From positions 2,736,980-2,800,979 of the forward strand of contig NZ_CP013244.1 in NCBI RefSeq assembly GCF_001679665.1: a stretch of DNA of 64,000 nt, given 5' to 3'. The notes beneath the pieces were generated by a model. That model searched no databases and had not been told where the DNA came from. It saw only the letters and a list, made by a program, of their open reading frames with translations. This document shows, piece after piece, positions 16,275 through 25,506 of this stretch. Within the stretch, counting starts at the first letter, position 1; each line of letters opens with the position of its first letter. A program made the position numbers and the translations under genes. Source of the DNA: Candidatus Viadribacter manganicus. GTDB lineage: Bacteria > Pseudomonadota > Alphaproteobacteria > Caulobacterales > Aquidulcibacteraceae.

Positions 16275-18593
16275 TCAAGGCGCCTTCCTTCTCCGCCCAC
16301 GATAAGGCGGCTTCTTCCCGCGCACTTTGGCGCCCGTCGCGGTCGCACGGTCGCCTTCACGGCTGGCGCGGACGGCGTCGTTAGCGGCGGCGGCAAGGGC
16401 GCTTTGGCGGGCGAGGGGATCATCCGCGATCAGCAATTCGGTTTCTTGCAGACGTTTGATTTCGTCGCGAAGTCTGGCTGCGGTTTCGAACTCGAGATCG
16501 GCGGCGGCGTCCTTCATCTGCTTTTCGAGATCGGCGATGTAGGACTTGATGTTGTGGCCGATGAAGGCTGAGCCGTCTTCGCCAACGCCGCGTGCGCGCT
16601 TGTCGCCGCCGGCGCCCCGCTTGAACGCCATCGGATCGCGCGGATCGATGGTGAGGCTGTCCTTCTCGTAGACGCTATCGAGAATGTCTTTGATGTTGGA
16701 CTTGATCGATTGCGGCGTGATGCCGTGTTCGAGATTGTAGGCGGCTTGCTTCTCGCGGCGGCGCGCGGTTTCGGCCATGGCGCGCTGGATCGAGCCGGTT
16801 TCTTTGTCGGCATAAAGAATGACTTTGCCGTCCACGTTTCTTGCGGCGCGGCCGATGGTTTGCACCAGGCTGGTTTCGCTGCGCAGGAAGCCTTCCTTAT
16901 CGGCGTCCAAGATGGCGACGAGGCCGCATTCGGGAATGTCTAAGCCTTCGCGGAGCAGGTTGATGCCGATCAGCGCGTCGAAGGCGCCGAGGCGGAGGTC
17001 GCGGATGATTTCGATGCGTTCGACGGTGTCGATGTCGGAGTGCATGTAGCGCACGCGCACGCCTTGCTCGTGCATGTATTCGGTGAGGTCTTCGGCCATG
17101 CGCTTGGTGAGCACGGTGACGAGGCTGCGCAGGTTCTTCCTCGCGGCTTCTTTCACTTCGGCGATGCAGTCGTCGACCTGGCTTGTGCCGTGCGCTTGCA
17201 CCGGGCGAATCTCGACCGGCGGATCGATGAGGCCGGTGGGGCGGATGACTTGCTCGGCGAAGACGCCGCCGGTGCGTTCAAGCTCCCAGACGCCTGGTGT
17301 GGCCGAGACGTGAATGGTCTCGGGCCGCATGCGGTCCCATTCTTCGAATTTGAGCGGGCGGTTGTCCATGCATGAGGGCAGGCGGAAGCCGTACTCGCTA
17401 AGCGTCGACTTCCGATTGAAGTCGCCTTTGTACATCGCGCCGATTTGCGGAACGGTGACGTGACTTTCGTCAGTAAAGACGAGGGCGTTGTCGGGGAGAT
17501 ATTCGAACATGGTCGGCGGCGGCTCGCCGGCTTTGCGGCCGGTGAGGTAGCGGCTGTAATTCTCGATGCCGGCGCACGAGCCGGTGGCGAGCATCATCTC
17601 CATGTCGAAGTTGACGCGCTGCTCGAGGCGCTGGGCTTCAAGCAGTTTGCCGTTCTCGCGAAAGTAAGCGAGGCGGTGCGCGAGTTCGTCTTTGATGGAG
17701 GCGACGGCCTGTTCGAGCGTCATTTTCGGCGTGACGTAGTGCGAATTGGCGTAGACTTTGACGGCGCTCATGGTCGCGGCTTTGCGGCCGGTGAGGGGAT
17801 CGAACTCGTCGATGCTCTCGACCTCATCGCCGAAGAAGGAAAAGCGCCAGGCGCGGTCTTCCAAGTGCGCCGGCCAAAGCTCGATGGTGTCGCCGCGGAC
17901 GCGGAACATGCCGCGCGCAAAGCCTGCTTCGTTACGCTTGTAGTGGGTGGCGACGAGCTGGCGGATGAGTTCTTGGGACCCGAATTCGTCGCCGGTTTTC
18001 ACGGTGAAGGTCATCGAGGTGTAGGTCTCGACCGAGCCGATGCCGTAAATGCAGCTGACGGAGGCGACGATGATTACGTCGTCGCGTTCGAGGATCGCGC
18101 GCGTTGCGGCGTGGCGCATGCGGTCGATCTGCTCGTTAATGTTGGATTCTTTTTCGATGTAGGTGTCGGTGCGCGGCACGTACGCTTCGGGCTGGTAGTA
18201 GTCGTAGTACGAGACAAAATACTCGACCGCGTTCTCCGGGAAGAATTGCTTGAACTCGCCATAGAGCTGGGCGGCGAGTGTCTTGTTCGGCGCGAGGATG
18301 AGCGCGGGGCGCTGCACCTGCTCGATGACTTGCGCCATGGTGAAGGTCTTGCCCGAGCCGGTGACGCCGAGGAGGACTTGGTCCTGTTCGTGCTTCTTGA
18401 TGCCCCCGACGAGCTCGTTGATCGCGGTCGGCTGGTCGCCGGCGGGTTTGTAGTCCGACACCAGCTTGAAGCGCTGGCCGCCCTCGAGCTTCTCCCACTC
18501 ACGCTTCGGCCGATGCGGCATCCACATGGCTTGGTTCGCGTCGAACGTGATGGGCGCCTCGGCGAGGCCTGGAGATTTCGGGGAACGGGCCAT
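16275..18593 (-). CDS. uvrB: Excinuclease ABC subunit B
   Basis: 772 aa, damage-recognition helicase of nucleotide excision repair, acting with UvrA and UvrC. Seen in order: [17 protein letters not shown], Walker [18 protein letters not shown], beta-hairpin region [20 protein letters not shown], Walker B DESHVT, helicase motif [14 protein letters not shown] segment ([11 protein letters not shown]), and a C-terminal UVR domain ([20 protein letters not shown]) for UvrC contact, followed by a basic tail of ~50 residues. The frame runs back to 18974, but that part lacks homology; ATG 18593 (MARSPKSPG) is the likely start and precedes the first conserved block. Length is slightly above the usual ~670-720. 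Confidence 0.96.
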   Translation of the reverse strand: MARSPKSPGLAEAPITFDANQAMWMPHRPKREWEKLEGGQRFKLVSDYKPAGDQPTAINELVGGIKKHEQDQVLLGVTGSGKTFTMAQVIEQVQRPALILAPNKTLAAQLYGEFKQFFPENAVEYFVSYYDYYQPEAYVPRTDTYIEKESNINEQIDRMRHAATRAILERDDVIIVASVSCIYGIGSVETYTSMTFTVKTGDEFGSQELIRQLVATHYKRNEAGFARGMFRVRGDTIELWPAHLEDRAWRFSFFGDEVESIDEFDPLTGRKAATMSAVKVYANSHYVTPKMTLEQAVASIKDELAHRLAYFRENGKLLEAQRLEQRVNFDMEMMLATGSCAGIENYSRYLTGRKAGEPPPTMFEYLPDNALVFTDESHVTVPQIGAMYKGDFNRKSTLSEYGFRLPSCMDNRPLKFEEWDRMRPETIHVSATPGVWELERTGGVFAEQVIRPTGLIDPPVEIRPVQAHGTSQVDDCIAEVKEAARKNLRSLVTVLTKRMAEDLTEYMHEQGVRVRYMHSDIDTVERIEIIRDLRLGAFDALIGINLLREGLDIPECGLVAILDADKEGFLRSETSLVQTIGRAARNVDGKVILYADKETGSIQRAMAETARRREKQAAYNLEHGITPQSIKSNIKDILDSVYEKDSLTIDPRDPMAFKRGAGGDKRARGVGEDGSAFIGHNIKSYIADLEKQMKDAAADLEFETAARLRDEIKRLQETELLIADDPLARQSALAAAANDAVRASREGDRATATGAKVRGKKPPYRGRRRKAP

Positions 18594-19192
18594 GAACGAG
18601 AAAGATAGGGCGCGGACGTTGCATGCGCCACCGGGGCTGCGGAGGGCGCTTACGAAAGTGGCAATCAATGTGGCGGGGAGGCAGTTTTTTGGGGGGGTGT
18701 CGCGGAGGCGGTCCGTTGCCACAATTGTGTGATGCCACTTAGCCGGTTTGGGCGCTCTGGTGTGTCTGAAGTGCTGTGGAGTTGCATTTACAGGAGTGTG
18801 ATCGGCAGCATGGATGTTGAGCCCATGTAAATCCATGATTTTTATAAATAAATGGCGATTTGTAACGACTTGCTCGCTGAGTAGGCAGAGTGGAAAATAC
18901 ACCGCACGAAGCAAGGTTCCCGAGGCAAGATCGGTTACTGAAGCCGAATAGTCACACAACGCCTGCGCCTTCATGTTCGTGGCTGAAATCGGGCGTTCTG
19001 AAATTGACGTTGGTTAAAATGTGTCGTTAGCGTTTCCGCAGCATGGCGGGAGTCGACTGCCGGACGGTGTCCGGACGTCCCTGGGGGGACGTGAATCGAT
19101 ATTCGCCGACGCAACAGTTCGGGCGATTGTCGCTCGAAGGAGATCTTGGGTTCGCCAGTTGGTTGGCCCGGCGCTCTAGGGGGTTCGAAAAC
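18594..19192. other. 599-bp gene-free stretch between uvrB and TonB receptor
   Basis: Divergent intergenic region. The uvrB-proximal third is GC-rich; around 18830-18900 it becomes AT-rich (run near ATTTTTATAAATAAATGG) and is the likeliest promoter area for one or both genes. The open frames seen here are N-terminal extensions of the two flanking genes without homology. I see no convincing RNA gene, repeat or riboswitch. Confidence 0.6.
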
Positions 19193-22156
19193 ATGTCAAA
19201 GAAGACGCAGAATGGACGTAAGTCCCTGCTGACGGGCGCTTCGGTGCTCGCGGCGGCGGCTGCGGCGATCACGGCTACGCCGGCGATGGCCCAGGACGCT
19301 GAAGAAGAAGAAGCTATCGTTGTTACCGGCACGCGTCTCGTGCGCCAGGACTTCGAAGCCATCAGCCCGATCACGACGGTCGGCGCCGAGCAGCTCGAAC
19401 TGACGGCCACGCTGACGACGGAATCGCTCTTGAACGAGCTCCCGCAGATCATCCCGGGCAACACCCGTACGTCGAACAACGCCGGCGGCGAAGACTTCGC
19501 CACGGTCGACCTGCGCGGCCTCGGCATCAGCCGCACGCTGATCCTCGTGAACGGCGAACGCGTCCCGGGTTCTTCGACCTCGGGCACGGTCGACATCAAC
19601 ACGATCCCGGCTTCGCTGATTTCGCGTATCGAAGTTGTGACCGGCGGCGCCTCGGCCGTGTACGGTTCTGACGCTCTCGCGGGCGTTGTGAACTTCGTGC
19701 TGAAGGACGATTACGAGGGCGGCGAAATCAACGTCACCTACGGCTCAGAGCTCGAAACCGGCAACGTCGCCGAATTCGAAATCAACGGCCTCGTCGGCGG
19801 TAACTTCGCCAACGGCCGCGGTAACATGACGGCGTACGCGTCGTACTATAACCGCGAAGGCATCCTGCAGTCAGAGTACGACTACTCACGTACGTCGGCC
19901 GCTCTCTGCTATGACTCAGCCCAAGGCGGTTACTTCATCTGCGATACCGGCGCTGAAGCTTACAATTCTTCGTTCCCGGGCACCGCGTTCCCGGGCGGTT
20001 CGGGCACCCCGCCATGGGGTTGGATCACGAACAACGGCGCCAACCCGTTCACGGGCTTGTCTGGCTTGCTTCCTGGCCAGTTCGGCGCTGCCAACACTGA
20101 CTGTAACCCCAACACGCCTGGCGTTGCCGTCAACTCTGGCAACCTGTCGTTCAACGACGCCGGCGCTCTGACGCCACGCTTCACCAGCGGCGCGTGCGGC
20201 GTTCCGGATCGTGCGAACGGTTCATCGCGCTACAATTTCGCTCCGGACAACTTCCTGGTCATCCCGGGCGAGCGCATCGCTCTGTCGGCGAACGGTCACT
20301 ACGACATCACCGACACCACGACGCTCAACATCTTGATGAACTACACCAACTCGCAGTCGGAAGTGCAGCTTGCACCGACGCCGGCGACCGGCCTGACCAT
20401 CACGCTGACCCCGGCGATGCAAACGCTGATCCAAGCGAACGCTCCAGACCTCTGGACGGCTCTCCAAAGCCGCCCGAACAAGCTGGCGCCGTTCACGATG
20501 GATCGTCGTATGACGGAAGTTGGCACGCGTAATGGCTACTTCGAGAACAATTCCTTCATGTTCCTCGCGACCCTCGAAGGTTCGCTGGGCGACAATTGGG
20601 ATTGGGCTTTGACCGCTTCGTACGGCCAAAGCGCGTTCAACACCCGCGCGGTCAACTCGGTCAACGCCACGGCGTTGCGCCAAGGTCTCGCTGGCTGCCA
20701 AGACGCGGCAGGCAACCCGCTGGGCGTCAACGCTCTGCCGGGCTGCGTTGCGCTCGACATCTTCGGCCCGAACACGCTGACCCCGACGATGCAATCGTTC
20801 ATTCGCGTCAACACGTTCACCGACGTGAAGACCGAAGAAAATCGCATCGCTGGTTACGTCCGCGGCGACCTGTTCGAACTGCCGGCTGGCCCGATCGCAA
20901 CGGTGTTCGGCTTCGAATACCGCGACTCGTTCGCTGCTCAGTACAACGACAACGAACAGCGCACGGGCAACATCTTCGGCTTCAACGCCATCCAAGATCA
21001 AGAAGGCCAAGTCGACGTGTACGAACTGTACACGGAAGTCGCGGTCCCGTTGATCTCGGAAGCGCCGTTCGCTCACTACTTGGGCCTCGAAGCCGGCTTC
21101 CGCCGTTCGAACTATTCCTCGATCGGCAACGTCGACACCTACAAGATCGGCGGCGAATGGGCTCCGGTTGAATGGCTGCGTTTCCGCGCTGTCTTCAACG
21201 AAGCCACCCGCGCTCCGAACGTGTTCGAACTGTTCCAAGCTGGTGACCAAGGCTTCCCGTCCTACACCGATCCGTGCCGTGACACCGCCGCTGGCGGCAA
21301 CGGCGTTCCGGACGTCGCTGGCGTCACGCAAGCGTTCTGCGTTGGCCAAGGCGTTCCGATCGGCAACTATCCGGGCTTCTCGGCCAACAACTCGCAGGTG
21401 GAAGCCTTCGCGTTCGGCAACCCGAACCTCGGACCGGAACAAGCTGAATCACTCACCTACGGCTTCGTGCTGCAGCCTGATTGGTTCCCGATCGGCGACT
21501 TCCGCATGACGGTTGACTATTACGACATCGAGATCACCGACGTGATCGCGGCGTTCGGCGCGCAGTTCTTCATCAACGACTGCTACGTCAACGCCAACCT
21601 CACGAGCTGCGCTCGCGTCGTTCGCGACACGGTCACAGGTCAAATCGACTTCGTGAACACCAGCCGCGGCAACCAGGGCACCTTCCAAACGAGCGGCTAC
21701 GACATTCAGTTCGAATGGTCGCTGCCGATCGGACCGGGCCAGCTCACGATCAACGAGCTGTACTCGATCGCGGAAGAGTTCGCGTTCAACGGCAACGATT
21801 TCGTCGGCACGTCAACCGGCGCTATCGGTGGTGCGATCCCGGACTACAAGTCGGTTCTTTCGGTCTCGTACAATGTCGGCGATTGGACCCTCTTCGGTCG
21901 CTGGAGCTACGTGCCGGAACTCGACGAGACGGCCGTGTTCGGTGTCCCGAGCATGACCCCGGAAGCCAGCTACGTCGACGTGTCGACCCGCTGGAACGTC
22001 ACCGACAACTTCACGCTCACGGCGGTCATCGACAACTTGTTCGACGAGTACCCGCCGCAGACCTTCGGTGGCTTGTTCAGCCAAGCGAACACCGACCCGC
22101 AGGTCTACCGCGTGCTCGGCCGCTCCTTCACGATCTCGGGCCGTTATCGGTTCTAA
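19193..22156 (+). CDS. TonB-dependent outer-membrane receptor
   Basis: 987 aa. Signal peptide ends ATPAMAQ (~residue 34). The plug begins at a TonB-box-like EEAIVVTGTR and includes FATVDLRGLGISRTLILVNG and IEVVTGGASAVYGSDALAGV, as in CirA/BtuB-like plugs. A long beta-barrel follows, ending in the aromatic strand GRSFTISGRYRF with C-terminal Phe for BAM recognition. It imports an unknown ligand (siderophore, oligosaccharide or similar) using TonB energy. ATG 19193 is chosen over an in-frame ATG at 19043 because the signal peptide starts here. A strong terminator follows directly, so the gene seems monocistronic. Confidence 0.93.
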   Translation: MSKKTQNGRKSLLTGASVLAAAAAAITATPAMAQDAEEEEAIVVTGTRLVRQDFEAISPITTVGAEQLELTATLTTESLLNELPQIIPGNTRTSNNAGGEDFATVDLRGLGISRTLILVNGERVPGSSTSGTVDINTIPASLISRIEVVTGGASAVYGSDALAGVVNFVLKDDYEGGEINVTYGSELETGNVAEFEINGLVGGNFANGRGNMTAYASYYNREGILQSEYDYSRTSAALCYDSAQGGYFICDTGAEAYNSSFPGTAFPGGSGTPPWGWITNNGANPFTGLSGLLPGQFGAANTDCNPNTPGVAVNSGNLSFNDAGALTPRFTSGACGVPDRANGSSRYNFAPDNFLVIPGERIALSANGHYDITDTTTLNILMNYTNSQSEVQLAPTPATGLTITLTPAMQTLIQANAPDLWTALQSRPNKLAPFTMDRRMTEVGTRNGYFENNSFMFLATLEGSLGDNWDWALTASYGQSAFNTRAVNSVNATALRQGLAGCQDAAGNPLGVNALPGCVALDIFGPNTLTPTMQSFIRVNTFTDVKTEENRIAGYVRGDLFELPAGPIATVFGFEYRDSFAAQYNDNEQRTGNIFGFNAIQDQEGQVDVYELYTEVAVPLISEAPFAHYLGLEAGFRRSNYSSIGNVDTYKIGGEWAPVEWLRFRAVFNEATRAPNVFELFQAGDQGFPSYTDPCRDTAAGGNGVPDVAGVTQAFCVGQGVPIGNYPGFSANNSQVEAFAFGNPNLGPEQAESLTYGFVLQPDWFPIGDFRMTVDYYDIEITDVIAAFGAQFFINDCYVNANLTSCARVVRDTVTGQIDFVNTSRGNQGTFQTSGYDIQFEWSLPIGPGQLTINELYSIAEEFAFNGNDFVGTSTGAIGGAIPDYKSVLSVSYNVGDWTLFGRWSYVPELDETAVFGVPSMTPEASYVDVSTRWNVTDNFTLTAVIDNLFDEYPPQTFGGLFSQANTDPQVYRVLGRSFTISGRYRF

Positions 22157-22185
22157 TCGGAAGGGCGAAAGTCCTAACACTAGAG

Positions 22186-22220
22186 GTGGCGGGTCCTTCG
22201 GGACCCGCCACTTTCTTTTT
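22186..22220 (+). terminator. Intrinsic terminator of the TonB receptor gene
   Basis: Perfect 11-bp stem GTGGCGGGTCC (22186-22196) / GGACCCGCCAC (22201-22211) with a TTCG tetraloop, followed by CTTTCTTTTT-type U-tract to 22220. It lies 30 nt after the stop codon. Confidence 0.93.
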
Positions 22221-22575
22221 GGGCTCATGGATGCGCGCACACGCTGATGCAGGTATGCGCAGTGTTCAGTGCTGAATTAGCGCTGGCGCGTTAGATATCG
22301 AAATCGATCTTGCTTGCGCTGGCGCTGGCCGGAGCGGCCATGACGTCAAAGGCGTGCGCCGCATGCGGGCCATTGCGATCGACCCAATGCAAGAACATGT
22401 GCGCCGGCCAGCGATTTGGATTGAGCGATACGCGGCCGGCGTCGCCGGGCTGCATGGCGTGCAAACCCGAACGCTCTAGCAGGTGGGGGCTAATGGCGGG
22501 GCTTAGGGGGAAATCGGCGCCGTGACGCCTCGCTCGCGCCTCGCGGCGGGCTTGCGGTAAGGCTAGTGTCGCCGC
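22221..22575. other. 355-bp gap before the ketosynthase operon
   Basis: Contains the promoter region of the 22.6-26.4 kb operon and a possible small leftward ORF (22291-22455, listed separately). No further terminator or repeat is obvious. Confidence 0.5.
22291..22455 (-). CDS. Possible 54-aa ORF, or C-terminal remnant of a larger protein
   Basis: From ATG 22455 the leftward frame reads MQPGDAGRVSLNPNRWPAHM and then FLHWVDRNGPHAAHAFDV, with codon and residue choice that looks protein-like (clustered Trp/His/Pro, an SLNPNRWP motif), unlike ordinary shadow frames. The same frame stays open upstream into the region antisense to the ketosynthase gene, where the residue content becomes shadow-like. 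It may be a small gene or the 3' remnant of one disrupted by the operon. I do not recognise a family. Confidence 0.3.
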   Translation of the reverse strand: MQPGDAGRVSLNPNRWPAHMFLHWVDRNGPHAAHAFDVMAAPASASASKIDFDI

Positions 22576-23706
22576 ATGGGCGAACTCAGAGACGGCTACA
22601 TAACAGGCACCGGCGCGTTTTTGCCGGGCGCGCCGATCGGCAACGATGTGATGGAAGATCACCTCGGGCGAATTGCAGGCCGTGATAGTTTGTTCGGCAA
22701 GAAGGCGTTGCGCTGGAACGGTGTTGAGAGACGCCACTACGCGCTCTCGCCTGATGGCGCGGTGTCTCACTCGAATGCGCAGATGTGCGCGGAGGCGATC
22801 CGCAATGCGCTGGAAGCAGCGCGTCTTGAGCCGCGCGATCTTGCGATGCTGGCGGCGGCAACGACGCAAGGCGATTTGCTGGCGCCGGGTCATGCTGCGC
22901 AGGTGCATGCCGAAATTGGCGCCCGCGCCATGGAGATTGCGAGCTTTCAATCGGTGTGCGGCTCATCCTTGATGGCGGCCAAAGCGGCGTGGCTTTCGGT
23001 GCGCGCGAACGAGCACGATGTAGCGGCCGCTTGCGCGGGTGAATTTTCGTCGCGCTGGTTCAGACCAAGCTTTTACGAGGGCACAGCGCTTGTCGATGCG
23101 AAGGGGCGCTTGCGCGCGGAAGCGGACTTCTTGCGCTTCACGCTTTCTGATGGCGCAGGCGCGGTGGTGATGGAGCCTAAGCCGCGACCGGGCGCGTTGA
23201 AGGTGGAGTTCATCGACATCGTCTCGCTCGCCGATCGCTATGATCCATGCATGTGGGCAGGCGCGAGCGTGGACGACCGCACTGATCCGCACGCGTTTTG
23301 GGCGCGCAGCGGGCCACGCGTAGCGCATGAAGCGGGCGCTATCGCCTTGCTGCAGGACTTCGAGCTTTTGAAACGCGTGATCCGCGCCTGGGTCGGCGTC
23401 TATCTGGAAAAGGTTGAGGCCGGACGCATCGTGCCCGCCGAGGTCGATCATTGCCTGGTGCACTATTCGGCGAAATCATTGCGCGCCGAGATCGTTTCGT
23501 TGTTGGAAGATACCGCTGGCATGATCCCGCAGGAGAAGTGGTTCTCGGTGCTGCGTGAGCAGGGCAATGTCGGGTCGGCGTCGATTTGGCTTATGTTAGA
23601 TGGGTTGATGAAGAGCGGACGCGTTCTGCGCGGCCAGAAGATATTGTGCGTCGTGCCCGAAAGCGGACGCGCGCTGGTCGGCTTCATGATGCTGGAGGCC
23701 GTGTGA
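22576..23706 (+). CDS. DarB/StlD-like beta-ketoacyl-ACP synthase III
   Basis: 376 aa thiolase-fold condensing enzyme. Catalytic triad visible: Cys in FQSVCGSSLMAAKAA (~residue 129), His in HCLVHYSAKSLR (~297) and Asn in QGNVGSASIWLML (~332). The N-terminus (ITGTGAFLPGAPIGNDVMED, ALRWNGVERRHYAL, HSNAQM) resembles the DarB/StlD branch, which condenses acyl chains for dialkylresorcinol/stilbene-type products, rather than housekeeping FabH. No cyclase/aromatase or ACP gene is adjacent. Its TGA overlaps the GTG of the ATPase gene by 4 nt. First gene of a four-gene overlapping operon. Confidence 0.85.
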   Translation: MGELRDGYITGTGAFLPGAPIGNDVMEDHLGRIAGRDSLFGKKALRWNGVERRHYALSPDGAVSHSNAQMCAEAIRNALEAARLEPRDLAMLAAATTQGDLLAPGHAAQVHAEIGARAMEIASFQSVCGSSLMAAKAAWLSVRANEHDVAAACAGEFSSRWFRPSFYEGTALVDAKGRLRAEADFLRFTLSDGAGAVVMEPKPRPGALKVEFIDIVSLADRYDPCMWAGASVDDRTDPHAFWARSGPRVAHEAGAIALLQDFELLKRVIRAWVGVYLEKVEAGRIVPAEVDHCLVHYSAKSLRAEIVSLLEDTAGMIPQEKWFSVLREQGNVGSASIWLMLDGLMKSGRVLRGQKILCVVPESGRALVGFMMLEAV

Positions 23707-24839
23707 GTCTGCAGGTCGCCGAATGCGCGTTTCGAGGCTACCGGTCGCTGCGGCGCATACGCTTTCCTTTGCGCCGTCTGAACGTGTTCGTCGGCGACAA
23801 CGGCGTCGGCAAGACCAATCTTTATCACGGCCTCCAGATGCTACAGGCCGCAGCCGCAGGCACTTTGGGACGGAGTTTGGCGGCTGAAGGCGGACTTGAG
23901 AGCGCGTCGTGGGCGGGTGAACACAAGCGCGGAGAAAAGGCGCAGCTCGTTTTTGAAGCCAAGCTCGGTGACCAAGGCGAATACGCTTACGAGGTAACGG
24001 TCGGCTTTCGTGCGCCGGTCGAGGCAGCGTTCGCGCTTGAGCCAATTATCCGTAGCGAGACGCTGACGTTTCATGGCGCAAGGCGCCCTGAGGTTCTGCT
24101 CGAACGGAAAAATCAGCGTGCGTGGGCGCGCGATGAGGCGGGCGTCAAACAGGACATTGAGGCTGAGTTACTGCCATCGGAAACGGCGTTGGCGGAGCTT
24201 AAGGATTCGGCGCGCTTTCCCGACATCGATGTTGTCCGCCGCTGTTTGCTGCAATGGCGCTTTTATCACGGCTTTCGTACGGATGCTGACTCGCCACTGC
24301 GCCGGCCGTGTCTTGCGGTCACGACGCCGACGCTCGCCTCAGATGGCGCGGATCTTGCGGCCATGTTTGCAACCTTGGCGCATATTCGTCAGGACACTGC
24401 CGATCTCGCTGTCGCCATCGAAGATGCGTTTCCTGGCGCACGGCTGATCGTTCCCGAGGTGGGGCGGACAGCAACTTTCGCGGTGTCGTTCGCTGATTTC
24501 CCGAAACGTGAATTTAGCGCCGCGGAATTGTCCGATGGGACGTTGCGGTTCTTGGCTTTGGCGGGAGCGCTGCTTGGCTATCGCTTGCCGCCGTTCTTGG
24601 CGCTGAACGAACCCGAGACAAGCCTGCACCCTGATCTCGTGCCGGCGCTGGCGCGTTTGATCGCGCGTGCAGCGATGCGCTCGCAGGTGTGGGTGGTGAC
24701 GCACTCGGCTAAATTGGCGTCAGCACTTGAGGATGCAGCCGGATCACGATCCATTCGGGTGATCAAACGCGACGGCGAAACCTGGCTTGAAGGCCTGACG
24801 AACTTCGGAGAGTTCGATGACGATGACCGCGACGACTGA
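23703..24839 (+). CDS. AAA-family (SMC/OLD-like) ATPase
   Basis: 378 aa. Walker A LNVFVGDNGVGKTNLYHGL near residue 30, a signature-like AAELSDGTLRFLALAGALL near 280, Walker B FLALNEPETSLHPDLVPAL and H-loop VWVVTHSAKLA. This is the AAA_21/RecF-OLD-like arrangement often seen in defence ATPases, but no nuclease domain (TOPRIM) follows and the C-terminus is short and very acidic (EFDDDDRDD). GTG 23703 overlaps the ketosynthase stop; the next gene starts 23 nt before this stop. Its place inside a metabolic operon is unusual, and its role there is unknown. Confidence 0.83.
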   Translation: MSLQVAECAFRGYRSLRRIRFPLRRLNVFVGDNGVGKTNLYHGLQMLQAAAAGTLGRSLAAEGGLESASWAGEHKRGEKAQLVFEAKLGDQGEYAYEVTVGFRAPVEAAFALEPIIRSETLTFHGARRPEVLLERKNQRAWARDEAGVKQDIEAELLPSETALAELKDSARFPDIDVVRRCLLQWRFYHGFRTDADSPLRRPCLAVTTPTLASDGADLAAMFATLAHIRQDTADLAVAIEDAFPGARLIVPEVGRTATFAVSFADFPKREFSAAELSDGTLRFLALAGALLGYRLPPFLALNEPETSLHPDLVPALARLIARAAMRSQVWVVTHSAKLASALEDAAGSRSIRVIKRDGETWLEGLTNFGEFDDDDRDD

Positions 24840-25506
24840 AACGCTGGGCGATGTGCCTGAGACGCTGCGGCGGTTGGCGATTGTGTTTACCCAGTTCGAA
24901 GGGCGGCTGGAAGCGACGCCGCTTATTCGCAAGCTGACGCGTGGACGTTTCGAGTTGGCGGATTACCAGTCGTTTTTGGTGCAGCTGCGCCAGCAGGTGA
25001 AAGAAGGCGCGCTTTGGATGTCGCGCGCGGCGTCGCACATTGATGATCAGCATTTGGAGCTGCGGTCGCTGCTGATGCGCCATGCGGTGACGGAGCATCG
25101 CGACTTCCGCCTGCTGGAAGCTGACTACGTCGCGAGCGGCGGCGATATCGCTGTGATCCAAGGCGGCGAAAAGAATATCGGATCGGAGGCGCTTTCGGCT
25201 TGGATGTATCACCAAGCGTCGCAACCCAATCCGTTTGGGCTCTTAGGCGCAATGTGGATCATTGAAGGGCTGGGCTCGATCAAGGCGCAGGAATGGGGGC
25301 GGCGCGTGAAAGAGACGTTGTCGCTGCCCGATGAGGCGGTGCGGTTCTTGTTGTATCACGGTGAAAATGACGCCGGGCACATCGAAGAGTTCAAGGCGAT
25401 GCTGGCGATGGTGTTGCCCAATGAAGCGGCGTCGCGTCGCATTGTGCGCACTGCGGAAGTCACGGCGCGGCTCTACGCGTTGCAGATCGAGGAAATCCTG
25501 GCGTGA
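24817..25506 (+). CDS. Heme-oxygenase-fold (HDO/CADD-like) metalloprotein
   Basis: 229 aa, all-helical, TenA/PqqC/CADD-like. Candidate metal ligands: Glu150 in MWIIEGLG and His181-x3-Asp185-x2-His188 in YHGENDAGHIEEF match the second-half ligand pattern of CADD/UndA-type diiron proteins; His89, Glu93 and His94 in RHAVTEHRDF may supply the first half, although the spacing is not standard. Such enzymes activate oxygen to cleave or hydroxylate fatty acids, amino acids or cofactors. The ATG lies inside the ATPase gene (23-nt overlap) and the stop overlaps the next GTG. Substrate unknown; the ketosynthase upstream suggests an acyl product. Confidence 0.72.
   Translation: MTMTATTETLGDVPETLRRLAIVFTQFEGRLEATPLIRKLTRGRFELADYQSFLVQLRQQVKEGALWMSRAASHIDDQHLELRSLLMRHAVTEHRDFRLLEADYVASGGDIAVIQGGEKNIGSEALSAWMYHQASQPNPFGLLGAMWIIEGLGSIKAQEWGRRVKETLSLPDEAVRFLLYHGENDAGHIEEFKAMLAMVLPNEAASRRIVRTAEVTARLYALQIEEILA

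Noticed and set aside
17445..18608. 387-codon rightward open frame
   Set aside because: Antisense to uvrB; uvrB is certain from its motifs, and this frame has only shadow-type composition.
18594..18974. N-terminal extension of uvrB to 18974
   Set aside because: 127 extra residues without homology; normal UvrB starts near the FKLVSDY block.
20222..21442. 406-codon leftward open frame
   Set aside because: Antisense to the TonB receptor barrel; no homology, no ribosome site.
23703..24839. Reading the AAA ATPase as an OLD/Gabija-type defence gene
   Set aside because: No TOPRIM or nuclease domain and no UvrD-like partner nearby; the overlapping operon argues for another role, so no defence function is claimed in the annotation.
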